NCBI GenBank assembly: GCA_018434225.1
Contig: JAHDPS010000015.1
Span: 1-34,781, forward strand
DNA from: Bacillota bacterium
Lineage (GTDB): Bacteria > Bacillota > Sulfobacillia > JABLXB01
DNA: 34,781 nucleotides
Reading direction: 5' to 3'
Below, piece by piece: positions 7,826 to 15,651 of this stretch. How positions within the stretch are numbered: the first letter of the stretch is position 1; each line of letters starts with the position of its first letter. A program made the translations under genes and the position numbers. The notes under the pieces are model-generated. The model saw only the letters and a list, made by a program, of their open reading frames with translations. It had not been told where the DNA came from and searched no databases.

Positions 7826-8571
7826 AGGCCTCCCAATAGGCTCTGACCGGAATTCCTAAGAAGGGTCAGGCAATTGGAGTAATATGGGGTCAGGAAGTAG
7901 TCCTGGTTGTGGCGTATCATACCAAACCAATGCGGATCCCGAAGGACGTCCCTATCATGTTCATCAAGGAAATTGGCTGCAACTAGTTCAACCGCTAGAA
8001 CGAGATCCAGTGGTGGGAAGGGTATTCGCGGGACCGAAATACCCTCATGCAGCCAACACAGTTCATCTTTGCGTGGTTTGCCGCCAGCCTGGAGGTGATA
8101 GTGAGGTCCTTGCTGGTTAGTGGCTGCAAGGTCGAAATGATAGCGGAGCATAACTCGACGGTTAGGGCCAGCCGGTCTCTCAGCGAGCGCCTTCCTAACA
8201 CCCTCGGAATCCAAATGCTCGCGGTATGTGACTCTAGGTTCCAGGGACCACACTCGAAGTCCCACATTCTGACGAGAGGGGCAACTATCAACACTCGTCC
8301 ATTTCACAGTACAGTAGAGATCTGGTTGAAGCTTGCACTGACCGACTACAGTCGGTTTGAAGGCAAGGGGTTTGTCGGGGTGAATGGAATAGCCCCATTC
8401 AAGACCACTTGGAGGTTCTCTCCGGCCTCTCATCCGTGCTCGGAATGTGGCGTATGAGTCTAACGCACAAGCCTCCACTTCTTCAAGTACGTCCAAAGAG
8501 GACGGTTCCAGGAAGCGGCGGAACTTTTTCAAGATGACTCTTACGGAACGAGCGACGTCTTCACCGTTCAA
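7804..8571 (-). CDS. Uncharacterised protein in the kinase-methyltransferase operon
   Basis: A 255-residue soluble protein of no recognised family. An N-terminal helical part with acidic residues (residues 1-45) is followed by a central beta-rich region (CKLQPDLYCTVKWTS, then VMLRYHFDLA). Next comes HYHLQAGGKPRKDELCWLHEG and a helix with VPRIPFPPLDLVLAVELVAANF. The C-terminal part is rich in aromatic residues (HWFGMIRHNQDYFLTPYY). Clustered His/Asp residues in RYHFDLA and HYHLQ could form a metal or active site, but no known nuclease motif is clear. It overlaps its neighbours by 11 and 22 bases, so it belongs functionally with them. It is the most likely unknown effector or adaptor of the operon; this is inference. 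Confidence 0.6.
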   Translation of the reverse strand: MNGEDVARSVRVILKKFRRFLEPSSLDVLEEVEACALDSYATFRARMRGRREPPSGLEWGYSIHPDKPLAFKPTVVGQCKLQPDLYCTVKWTSVDSCPSRQNVGLRVWSLEPRVTYREHLDSEGVRKALAERPAGPNRRVMLRYHFDLAATNQQGPHYHLQAGGKPRKDELCWLHEGISVPRIPFPPLDLVLAVELVAANFLDEHDRDVLRDPHWFGMIRHNQDYFLTPYYSNCLTLLRNSGQSLLGGLWNVKWS

Positions 8572-9643
8572 GGGGGGATTCTCCTCCTCTAATCCTGCAG
8601 ACCATTGGCATTACGTCGGCGTCAAAGAGCTCGTCCATCACCTCATTGGATTCCCGGATGGCCTTGAAGGAGACTCTGGGCTCATCCATCACAGCTGGAC
8701 GGGTGTCCGGACGATAGGACAACGAATAACGGTACAAGACCGGCTGGTTAAGTACATAGCAGACGGTGTCGGCGGGGCTGTTGCCGCTGCTAACGCACTT
8801 CGAAGCACTGACATCAAGTGCACATCGAGACCGAAGAGTGTCCGCCAGTGCAGGTCTGACAGAATCCTGAACACCGTTTTCCAGAAGGAACTGCTTAGCT
8901 GCAGAAAGAAGGCGCCTCTTCCACCACCTTGGGGAGAGATCAGAAAAACATCCAGTGTAGATTGTTTCGCGGAACAGCTCTTGGACTTCTGGCGTGACGA
9001 ACGAAGCAATATCAAGGCCCACATAGGTAGCGGCGTGGACCTCGTCGTACAACACCCCAGGGTACCGCAGCAGGACGTTCTGGAGCCAACGCGCCAGGAC
9101 AGGCACCTGCCACTGACCATCACGAAGGGGCGGCCCTGCCTGTCTCACAAGATCCTCCTCCACTGGATTAGCTGTTCCGAGCAACCTCCGAAGGGACGGC
9201 CAGTCCTTTCCCTGGGTACCGCGAAGTCTCTTGAAGGCCGTGGAAATCGAGGTTAGGATACGGGCAGCAAGTGTTGGGTCATCGTCCTTGAACAACACCC
9301 AATCGAATACCTCCAGGGCCTCTAGTAGGTATCGGTTGGTTTTCCAGGACTCCAGTGATCGTCGGGTCAGGAGTACGATGGGGTGCTCAGGGAACACTTC
9401 TCGAATCCTTGCGGCAAGGGTACCCCCAAAGTAGTCAGCGTGCCTGCCCTGCTTATCGACTTGAGTAAGGTCGTAGTCAACTAGGAAGAGATCGGAAGTA
9501 GTCTGCACGAAAGGACGAAGGTCCATCTGCAATGGAGGAGGCGAACACTCGATTTCTAGTGAGCCTGCTTCCTGCAACTGGGCGGCGTAAGTACGAAGGA
9601 GTTCAGGCTCTGCATCATCAATGTATAGGACCCTACTTGTCAC
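8561..9643 (-). CDS. Receiver-domain (response-regulator-like) protein with unknown C-terminal region
   Basis: The N-terminal 125 residues form a CheY-like receiver: acidic pair Asp9-Asp10 (YIDDAEPE), phospho-acceptor Asp56 in LFLVDYDL, switch Thr93 in VLLTRRS and Lys119 in VLFKDD. All residues needed for phosphorylation are present. The remaining 235 residues match no DNA-binding output domain: no helix-turn-helix, HD or GGDEF is seen. This part has several Trp-rich helices (LARWLQNVLLRYPG, RWWKRRLLSAAKQFLLENG) and a Cys-containing stretch. It overlaps the kinase gene upstream by 11 bases and the unknown gene downstream by 11, making it the natural phospho-partner of the kinase. The output is inferred to act on proteins or DNA modification rather than transcription. 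Confidence 0.75.
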   Translation of the reverse strand: MTSRVLYIDDAEPELLRTYAAQLQEAGSLEIECSPPPLQMDLRPFVQTTSDLFLVDYDLTQVDKQGRHADYFGGTLAARIREVFPEHPIVLLTRRSLESWKTNRYLLEALEVFDWVLFKDDDPTLAARILTSISTAFKRLRGTQGKDWPSLRRLLGTANPVEEDLVRQAGPPLRDGQWQVPVLARWLQNVLLRYPGVLYDEVHAATYVGLDIASFVTPEVQELFRETIYTGCFSDLSPRWWKRRLLSAAKQFLLENGVQDSVRPALADTLRSRCALDVSASKCVSSGNSPADTVCYVLNQPVLYRYSLSYRPDTRPAVMDEPRVSFKAIRESNEVMDELFDADVMPMVCRIRGGESPLER

Positions 9644-11846
9644 CTTGGCAAGCCTCCATTCCCTTCGGCAATCGTATCTCGATGCAAGTCCTCCATCGAG
9701 AATCGGTATCGATAAACTGGACTGTTCCCCCGTTTTCGTCGATGATGTCCTTGACTATGGTTAGGCCCAAACCCGTCCCGATGCCAAGTACTGGGTCAGG
9801 CCGGCTAGTCGTATAGAACGGTTCAAACACCCGGTTCCTCTCTGAAACCGCGAGTCCCACGCCTGTGTCCCTAATCCACAAGCGGAATGAATTAGATTGC
9901 TGTTCGGCACCCACCTCGATAGCGCGTATAGGCTGGCCTCTAACGGCTTTGAGTGCATTGGTCAACAAGTTTATCAAGATCGAGTAGACTTCACCTTCGA
10001 ACATAGGTGGGGTCCGCGCATGAGATGGAACAGAATTGCTCAATTCGATGCCATTTGTCCTACAGTAATGGTCGAAGGCCGATAGTAGTCTGTCAACAAA
10101 GGGGCGCAACACCCATTGTCTACGCCTCTGACGAGCGTCCGGGCCGAGCAGGACTCCGATAAGGCTACCCTGAGCCTCCATGACCTGTACCCACGATTCG
10201 AGCCGCGACTGGACGCTCCCGATTTCTGTGGGAGTGCTTCCGCTCTTCAGTCGTTCCATGCTTCTTGCCGATTCTCTGAATCCATCGATGATGCCGCGTA
10301 TCTGATGGACAAACACGACCACCATAGTTCCTACTGAAGCCAGTACCCGGAGCATGTTTATCTTGCTCATTTGTTCCTCGGTGCTTGACTCCACAAATGA
10401 TTGCACTTCGTTAAGTACCTGATTGATGGTTTCGGTCGCTCTTGGAGAAGGGCATTCCTCCAGGGCTTTACGTACTTCAGTGACCGCCCGGTTCACAAAT
10501 GCCACGGGACTCTCTCTATCCATGTAATTTGCAGGCTCTTGGCCAGATTTCACTCGGCTTTCTAATCGATGCCGCTCCACCGTCATCCAGTCGATACCTA
10601 GGCGGACGAACTGCCGCAGCTGCTCCAGGGAAGCGTTTTCCAGCAGCCCTTCCCTATTCAGAGTTGGGATGATGCCTGGATGCTTATGCTTCGAAATGTG
10701 GACTCCACCGAATAGCTGGTTGTTGCCAGGTATGTTTAGCATCGGACGGCCACCGTTACCATTGGGCAGCAGATTCTTCAGCAAGGGAGGTACAAAAGTG
10801 ATTCTTCGTGCCCGGTCTCTGTCCAACGATAACCAGTCGAAGCTAGGTTCCCCGTACGGGAAGACTCGGAACCCGTCCTGATATATCGCTACCCCTCCAA
10901 ACCGTCTCCCCACTCTCTGCGCACTCCGAGTGTCTATTCCTGTATCGTCGGTGCCTTTGTACAAGTGGTAATAGACGTACAATCGTGCACCTGCCAGATC
11001 AGGGAAGACGGTTTCTGGGGGGCTGAAGGAAATCGGCTCTGACTGTGTGCGGACTCTTAGACTATAGGAGGGTCTTCCGTCGGGAGCGACGTCAGCGGTG
11101 AGCTGTCCCCAAGCAGCGCTCAGGAATTGTTCGGTAACCTCACCCTCAAACCTGGGGAAGTCGGGGGCGATTAGCAGAACCCTGAAGCCGGGGTCGGAGG
11201 CGGGTATCCCTTCGGTTTGTCGCAGAGCCAAAGGATAGGGAGGCTGGAGGTCCAACAACTCGTTTCGTACGTTGTTGAAATCGTCCACTGTCCAGGCGTC
11301 GCGGACTCTCGAGAGCGTGAGTCTGACTCCAGTCGGAAGGAGTTTATCGTAATTGCGCACTGACAACTCACATGATACTTCCGCAAGATCTTGTCCTGGC
11401 TTGAATTGATTCCAATCGAAGTGCACGTCCGTTTCCTGCCAGATTGTCTCGCTAACCTTGGCAACGCTGTGAACCCACAACTCTTCTGCGAGGCGACGAA
11501 CCGCAAACCGGCCCACTCCTTTTTCCCCAGTACGCGGCCGGTTGTGGATGGGGGACACAGGATTCTTGACTTTGTAGTCTGACGCAATCCTCATCCAGCT
11601 TCCCTTGAGAACCTCGAGAGACATACCTGAACCATTGTCCTCAATGGTAATTATCCCATTAGGCTCGTTAACCCGGTCGAAGGTCACTATCACTTCGGTG
11701 GCGTCTGCGTCGTAGGCATTCTTGATTAGCTCGCTCAATGCGACTGACCTCTTGGCAACTAGTCTTTCTCCAAGCTCAAGTAGTAACGCTGAATCGACAG
11801 TGAACCCAACCTTCTCCGAGACCGTTTTCTCTTCATCCGAGGCCAC
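9633..11846 (-). CDS. Tandem GHKL ATPase / sensor histidine kinase
   Basis: A protein of about 737 residues with two GHKL ATPase domains. The N-terminal one is MutL/Hsp90/MORC-like (HATPase_c_3): ELIKNAYDADA (Glu39, Asn43), IEDNGSGM (Asp70), and GEKGVGRFAVRRLAE. A middle segment contains IYQDGFRVFPYGEPSFDW and LNREGLLENASLEQLRQF, typical of such proteins. The C-terminal part is a histidine kinase: dimerisation helix with His514 (FVHQIRG), N-box LINLLTNALKA, DTGVGL, FEPFYTTSR and GIGTGLGLTIV. No membrane segment is seen, so it is cytosolic. GTG 11846 is chosen because AAGGAG lies 8 bases upstream; GTG 11855 is the longer alternative. First gene of the operon with receiver, unknown and methyltransferase genes. 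Confidence 0.85.
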   Translation of the reverse strand: MASDEEKTVSEKVGFTVDSALLLELGERLVAKRSVALSELIKNAYDADATEVIVTFDRVNEPNGIITIEDNGSGMSLEVLKGSWMRIASDYKVKNPVSPIHNRPRTGEKGVGRFAVRRLAEELWVHSVAKVSETIWQETDVHFDWNQFKPGQDLAEVSCELSVRNYDKLLPTGVRLTLSRVRDAWTVDDFNNVRNELLDLQPPYPLALRQTEGIPASDPGFRVLLIAPDFPRFEGEVTEQFLSAAWGQLTADVAPDGRPSYSLRVRTQSEPISFSPPETVFPDLAGARLYVYYHLYKGTDDTGIDTRSAQRVGRRFGGVAIYQDGFRVFPYGEPSFDWLSLDRDRARRITFVPPLLKNLLPNGNGGRPMLNIPGNNQLFGGVHISKHKHPGIIPTLNREGLLENASLEQLRQFVRLGIDWMTVERHRLESRVKSGQEPANYMDRESPVAFVNRAVTEVRKALEECPSPRATETINQVLNEVQSFVESSTEEQMSKINMLRVLASVGTMVVVFVHQIRGIIDGFRESARSMERLKSGSTPTEIGSVQSRLESWVQVMEAQGSLIGVLLGPDARQRRRQWVLRPFVDRLLSAFDHYCRTNGIELSNSVPSHARTPPMFEGEVYSILINLLTNALKAVRGQPIRAIEVGAEQQSNSFRLWIRDTGVGLAVSERNRVFEPFYTTSRPDPVLGIGTGLGLTIVKDIIDENGGTVQFIDTDSRWRTCIEIRLPKGMEACQGDK

Positions 11847-12168
11847 TACCCTCACTCCTTGGGCATTATCAGTATTCGAGTTCTACGGCACCCAACACAT
11901 TCCTCCGGAAGAGGCAAATCAGGACCTTGGAGACAGCCAATGGCACTGACATCCTTATTCCGAAGTCACCGCACCTGGCGTGACTAGGGCCAGGAGCGGA
12001 TGGTCTCGACCGCGTTCTTTCTGGGCCTATGCTGAGAATAGGAGGTAGTGGAATCAGAGACGTCCATGCGTCAGCAAAGGTAGATTGCCCTTCGGTCTTT
12101 GGTCAAAGGGAATTAGGTGCCTCTGCCGTATCATCCAAGTAGGCTTCACTCTCGTCAGAGGTGGTGCC
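11847..12168. other. Intergenic region between divergent defence-type genes
   Basis: About 320 bases separate the minus-strand kinase operon from the plus-strand methyltransferase-HNH gene. No gene, RNA or mobile-element end is recognised. Promoters for both directions should be here. A minus-strand ACCCAA/ATTATC pair (11890-11895, 11865-11870) is promoter-like but has a 19-base spacer and would leave almost no leader, so it is not called. Confidence 0.3.
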
Positions 12169-13851
12169 ATGGACGACCGAACCCTATACGTCTACCAAAC
12201 CAACGCCGAGGCATTCGGCAAACAGTACCGCTCCGTCGAACCGGTGGAGCTGCATGGCCTCATTACGGCCTTCTTCCACCGGGGGGAGCCGACGGTCGAC
12301 ATCGGTGCCGGCAGCGGCCGCGACGTCGCCTGGCTGAACGCGAACGGCTTTCCCGCCGTCGGTTACGACGCGCTCCCGAAAATGGTCGCCGAAGCGCGGG
12401 CTTAGTATCCCGGCATCGATGTCCGCCAGGACAGCCTGCCCGCTCTCAAGGCCATACCGGACGGGACGTACTCCAACGTGCTCTGCTCTGCCACCATCAT
12501 GCATCTTGCCAGGCAGGATCTCATCGCGGGGGCATTCAACCTCGCGCGGATACTGAAACCGGGCGGACGGCTGATCGTGACGTACAGGCCGGGCGAGGGC
12601 GGTAACGAGCGCGAGGCGGATGGCCGGCTCTATACCGGCATTCCGCCGGGGAAGCTCGTTCTGCTCCTCGAATCCACGGGGCTGAAGGGCCTTGCCGTCC
12701 TCAAGCAGGCGGATGCCTGGAGACCCAACGTAACCTGGCACGTCATCGTGTGTGAGAAGGGCACTGAATCGGCGGCACACGGGCTGAACCGCATACAGAG
12801 CGTCCTGGTCCAGGACCGGAAGGTGGCCACCTACAAGTTCGCCCTGATTCGGGCTCTCTGCGACGTGAGTCGTTACGAGCCCCACGTGGTCAGGTGGGGT
12901 CAAGACGAGGTATACGTTCCGCTCGCCTCTCTGGCCATGAGGTGGCTCATCTACTACTGGCCCGTTGTCAACGCTCCGGACTTCATCTCGCAAATGCACG
13001 GCGAGAAGCCGGGCGGCAAGAACCTCATCTCTTTCCGGCGGACGATACAGGGCTTGGCCGGTTCCTTCGGACTTGACGGACTCTACGCGCTGCTCAACCA
13101 CATAGACGAGGAACCCGGCACCTACCGGCCAAACCTGAAAGTGATTGCCGACGCCATTCGAAAAGGGCCGGTTTCCTTCGCCGGAACGAAGGGACCACGC
13201 CTGTTCGGCTTCTCGCCCAGACATGCGCCTCCGTGCAGTGAGGGCGACTCGGAAGGCCCGCATGACCCCTTCGGATGGGTGGTAGTCCCGCAGCCCATCT
13301 GGATGGACATCTGCCGCTTCGATCACTGGATCGAGGACAGCATCGTCGTCAGGTGGGCCCAGTTAACCGTCGAAATGAACCCCGACATGACCATGAGCGA
13401 GATACTGCCCCTGCTGCTTGAAAGCCCTGGAGCCGGGCGTGGCACCGATGAGGTCCGGGAAATCCTTGAGGAGACGCACGTGGGTCTTGAGTGCGTCTGG
13501 AGCGGACGAGCCCTGAAGGACGACTACAACGTCGACCACGTCATCCCGTATTCTGTCTGGGGTAACAGCGATTTGTGGAACATGCTTCCCTGTCTGCCTC
13601 GCTTGAACAATGAGAAGTGTGACTGCCTGCCGACGCAGAGGCTTCTCGATCAACGTGAAGACGCCATCGACTACTACTGGCGACTCTACCGCTCGCGATT
13701 GCCCAAACGGTTCGAGACTCAGATACGCCGCGCCTTGGGTTCCTCCGCATCGTCCGCAGCCTGGGAGAAGATAGCAATGTCGGGTCTCAAGGAGACGGTG
13801 GAAAAGCTCGCATCAACGCGGGGCCTGGCCCGCTGGGAACCGCACCCCTAG
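12169..13851 (+). pseudogene. SAM methyltransferase-HNH nuclease fusion broken by an in-frame TAG
   Basis: The frame encodes a class I SAM methyltransferase (VDIGAGSGRDVAW motif I; YDALPKMVAEARA; then LCSATIMHLARQDL and ILKPGGRLIVTYRPG). It runs into a long middle region and a C-terminal HNH domain: CVWSGRALKDDYNVDHVIPY, then LWNMLPCLPRLNNEKCD. A TAG at 12403-12405 follows residue 78, and the same frame continues without shift to 13851, so this is one nonsense codon in an otherwise intact gene of about 560 residues. ATG 12169 has AGAGGTGG just upstream. The methyltransferase is of the small-substrate type rather than a DNA adenine type. Restart at GTG 12478 would lose motif I but keep the HNH part. 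HNH-methyltransferase fusions of this kind occur in defence contexts. Confidence 0.75.
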
Positions 13852-13854
13852 ACG

Positions 13855-13990
13855 AGCCATTGCCTCTCTTAGTGCACAGTCCCAATTGCGATAGAGGCTC
13901 GGCAGATCCGTCACCAGATCGGTTTGAGGCAGTATCAGCCCGCTCACGAAACCAGCCAGGGTTTTGCCGCCACAGCCTTGTCGCGGAAGC
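13855..13990 (-). pseudogene. 3' fragment of an MNT-type nucleotidyltransferase gene
   Basis: On the minus strand one frame reads TLAGFVSGLILPQTDLVTDL followed by PSLYRNWDCALREAMA. This matches residue by residue the pattern of the intact MNT protein at 15648-16094 (LADFVAGVILRHADLAPDL, then AAFYRDWDSAIREE). The upstream part RFRDKAVAA is in a different frame from the rest, so a frameshift is also present. Only the C-terminal third survives. It is a divergent paralogue, not a recent copy, since many codons differ. Confidence 0.6.
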
Positions 13991-14004
13991 CTCCATCATG
14001 TATC

Positions 14005-14024
14005 ATGTTAATCAGAATTAACAT
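14005..14024. promoter_or_regulatory. Palindromic operator candidate before the Xre-ImmA/IrrE gene
   Basis: ATGTTAAT (14005-14012) and ATTAACAT (14017-14024) form perfect 8-bp arms around CAGA, 27 bases before the start of a gene whose product has an Xre helix-turn-helix. Site and position fit negative autoregulation typical of toxin-antitoxin loci. Confidence 0.55.
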
Positions 14025-14051
14025 ACTATCAGAGAGGAGGCGACACTATCT

Positions 14052-15122
14052 GTGAAGAATGTCAAGTTGCGCTTGCGTGCATACCGCGAACTGGCCGGAA
14101 TGACTCAACAGACCCTGGGCGAAAGGCTTGGTGTAACTAGACAGACAATCGCGGCATGGGAGAAAGGCCATTCCACACCTACCTTGGCCCAGATCTTCCG
14201 ATTGACGGAGGTCCTGGGAGTCCAAGCAGAGTTGCTGCTGAACGGTTCCCAGACCCCAGAGCCGGCTTTCCTGTTCCGGGCTGACAAACCCGAGGCCTTG
14301 TCGCCAGAGATGCGAGCGCTTCTTGCGCGGAAGGCGACGGATTATGCCGCAGTCGAACGGATAATGGGTTTGGCGCCACTGCTCCCTGAATCTCGCCCCC
14401 AGGACTCATATGTACCTGACGTAGTTGAGGCCGCCGCTGTAGAAACCCGCAGGTGGCTTGGCACAGAAGCCGGCCCACTGTGCTACGCCTTGTCCTTGCT
14501 AGAGGAGAAGGGTCTCAAGGTTATACTCCACCGGATGCCGCAGGAGGTGTCGGGCTTCTCGGCATTCGGTGAGGAATTGGGTGGAGTCCTGTTTGTCAAC
14601 GCGGGTCACCCGGTGGAACGCCGGTCCTTCACCGCGCTTCACGAAATGGCTCATCTGGTTTTCCACCGCCGGGAGTACCAGCACCCCGTCAGGAAGAAGA
14701 GGGGCGATCCCAAGGAAAAGGCAGCGAACCACTTTGCCGGCGCAGTCCTGCTACCACGGGAAGTCCTTGAGAGAGAACTCAGACCACTCCGTAGATCCTC
14801 GATTCCAGAATTGCTGCTTCAGGACATGAAGTGGCGCTACCACGTCAGCATGCGCACGATCCTGCTTAGGGCCGAACAGATTGGGCTGCTCCCGAGAGGG
14901 CAGGCAGGAAAGCAGATCGGTTATCTGAAGAAGAAGTATGGGACTGACTATGAACCACCAGATCTGCCCGAGCCCAAGGGATTGACTCGCCTCAAGCGGT
15001 TGGTTTTCGAAGCACTGGCGGGTGAAAAGATTACTGTGTCCAGGGCATCCGAAATCCTCGGGTCGCCGTTGGCCGAGGTCCAGGCGACCTTAACACAATG
15101 GACCGAGGGTGAACAACCATGA
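14052..15122 (+). CDS. Xre family regulator with ImmA/IrrE metallopeptidase domain
   Basis: A 356-residue two-domain protein. Residues 4-63 are an Xre/Cro helix-turn-helix (LGERLGVTRQTIAAWEKG). Residues 125-300 form an ImmA/IrrE (COG2856) zincin domain with HEMAH at 197-201 and a following region that keeps NHFAGAVLLP, the third-ligand helix. Family members cleave or control repressors; Xre-COG2856 fusions act as antitoxin-like regulators. The C-terminal 60 residues look like another small helical domain (RASEILGSPLAEVQATL). The GTG start has AGAGAGGAGG 11-12 bases upstream, a rather long gap. Its stop overlaps the start of the PIN-like gene in ATGA, so they form a coupled pair. The 14005-14024 palindrome is the expected operator. 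Confidence 0.87.
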   Translation: MKNVKLRLRAYRELAGMTQQTLGERLGVTRQTIAAWEKGHSTPTLAQIFRLTEVLGVQAELLLNGSQTPEPAFLFRADKPEALSPEMRALLARKATDYAAVERIMGLAPLLPESRPQDSYVPDVVEAAAVETRRWLGTEAGPLCYALSLLEEKGLKVILHRMPQEVSGFSAFGEELGGVLFVNAGHPVERRSFTALHEMAHLVFHRREYQHPVRKKRGDPKEKAANHFAGAVLLPREVLERELRPLRRSSIPELLLQDMKWRYHVSMRTILLRAEQIGLLPRGQAGKQIGYLKKKYGTDYEPPDLPEPKGLTRLKRLVFEALAGEKITVSRASEILGSPLAEVQATLTQWTEGEQP

Positions 15123-15604
15123 TCATGTTGGCCGACGCGATGGTGCTCATCGACCTTGAGTACGTCGGCGGAATGAGCCTCCTGCCGCAGATAGGCGCTA
15201 CGGAGGTGATTGATTTGGTGCTCGCGGAGTGTATTCACCCCAGCCAACCGCTCCTGGAATCCCACGTGCGATCTGCTGGCATCTCAGTCATCCGATCACA
15301 GACCGAATGGTTGTTCGATGCCCTTGCGCTGAAGACCGATGCTCTGAGTGCTCAGGATAGCCTAAACCTGTTCTATGCCAGGACATTTGGGCGCATTCTC
15401 CTTACCAACGAGAAGGCCCTGCGGCAGATGTGCGAAAGCCATTGCGTCCGCACCCATGGGACTCTGTGGCTCATCGAACAGGCATTCACTAGAAACCTTC
15501 TACCAGCAGCAGTACTGTGCCGATGGCTGAGGGCACTCCCCGAATTCGGGCGCCGCCTCCCTCAGACAGAGACTCATCGATTGTCCCGCTTATTGGGTTG
15601 CTGA
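15119..15604 (+). CDS. PIN-like domain protein, probable toxin partner
   Basis: A 161-residue protein with features of a PIN-type ribonuclease fold: an early acidic residue in MLADAMVLIDLEY, an acidic position in ALSAQDSLNLFYAR, and RILLTNEKALRQMCE, which corresponds to the LTxDxxLR segment of PIN domains (here Asn-Glu instead of the usual Asp-Asp). PIN toxins cleave RNA with a Mg2+ site of three or four acidic residues. It overlaps the Xre-ImmA/IrrE gene by 4 bases and would be the toxin of that pair. The C-terminal 40 residues are an extra helical part. The PIN call rests on fold-level pattern, so other divergent nuclease families are possible. Confidence 0.68.
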   Translation: MIMLADAMVLIDLEYVGGMSLLPQIGATEVIDLVLAECIHPSQPLLESHVRSAGISVIRSQTEWLFDALALKTDALSAQDSLNLFYARTFGRILLTNEKALRQMCESHCVRTHGTLWLIEQAFTRNLLPAAVLCRWLRALPEFGRRLPQTETHRLSRLLGC

Positions 15605-15651
15605 CTACCGCAGCGCGGCTGCCGTAGCACCTTGTCCAGGTCAATCGTCAT
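15574..15651 (-). pseudogene. Truncated start of a HEPN (DUF86)-type gene
   Basis: An ATG at 15651 overlaps the MNT stop in ATGA, the classical MNT-HEPN arrangement. The frame reads MTIDLDKVLRQ, which resembles the first residues of DUF86 HEPN proteins, and then runs into the antisense of the PIN gene, stopping at 15574 after 25 residues. The rest of the HEPN gene is missing, evidently cut at about 15610. The HEPN identity rests on a very short match plus gene order. Confidence 0.4.

Noticed and set aside
11960-12168. 3' half of the group II intron on the far side of the defence block
   Set aside because: No domain V-like hairpin or conserved intron 3' end is readable, so a split intron flanking the block is not supported.
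12403-12405. TAG read as pyrrolysine
   Set aside because: The position is a variable helix end in the methyltransferase, no pyl genes are seen, and a simple nonsense change explains it.
12184-13326. 380-residue minus-strand open frame
   Set aside because: It mirrors the methyltransferase-HNH gene, has an Arg/Val-rich composition typical of antisense frames and no recognisable motif.
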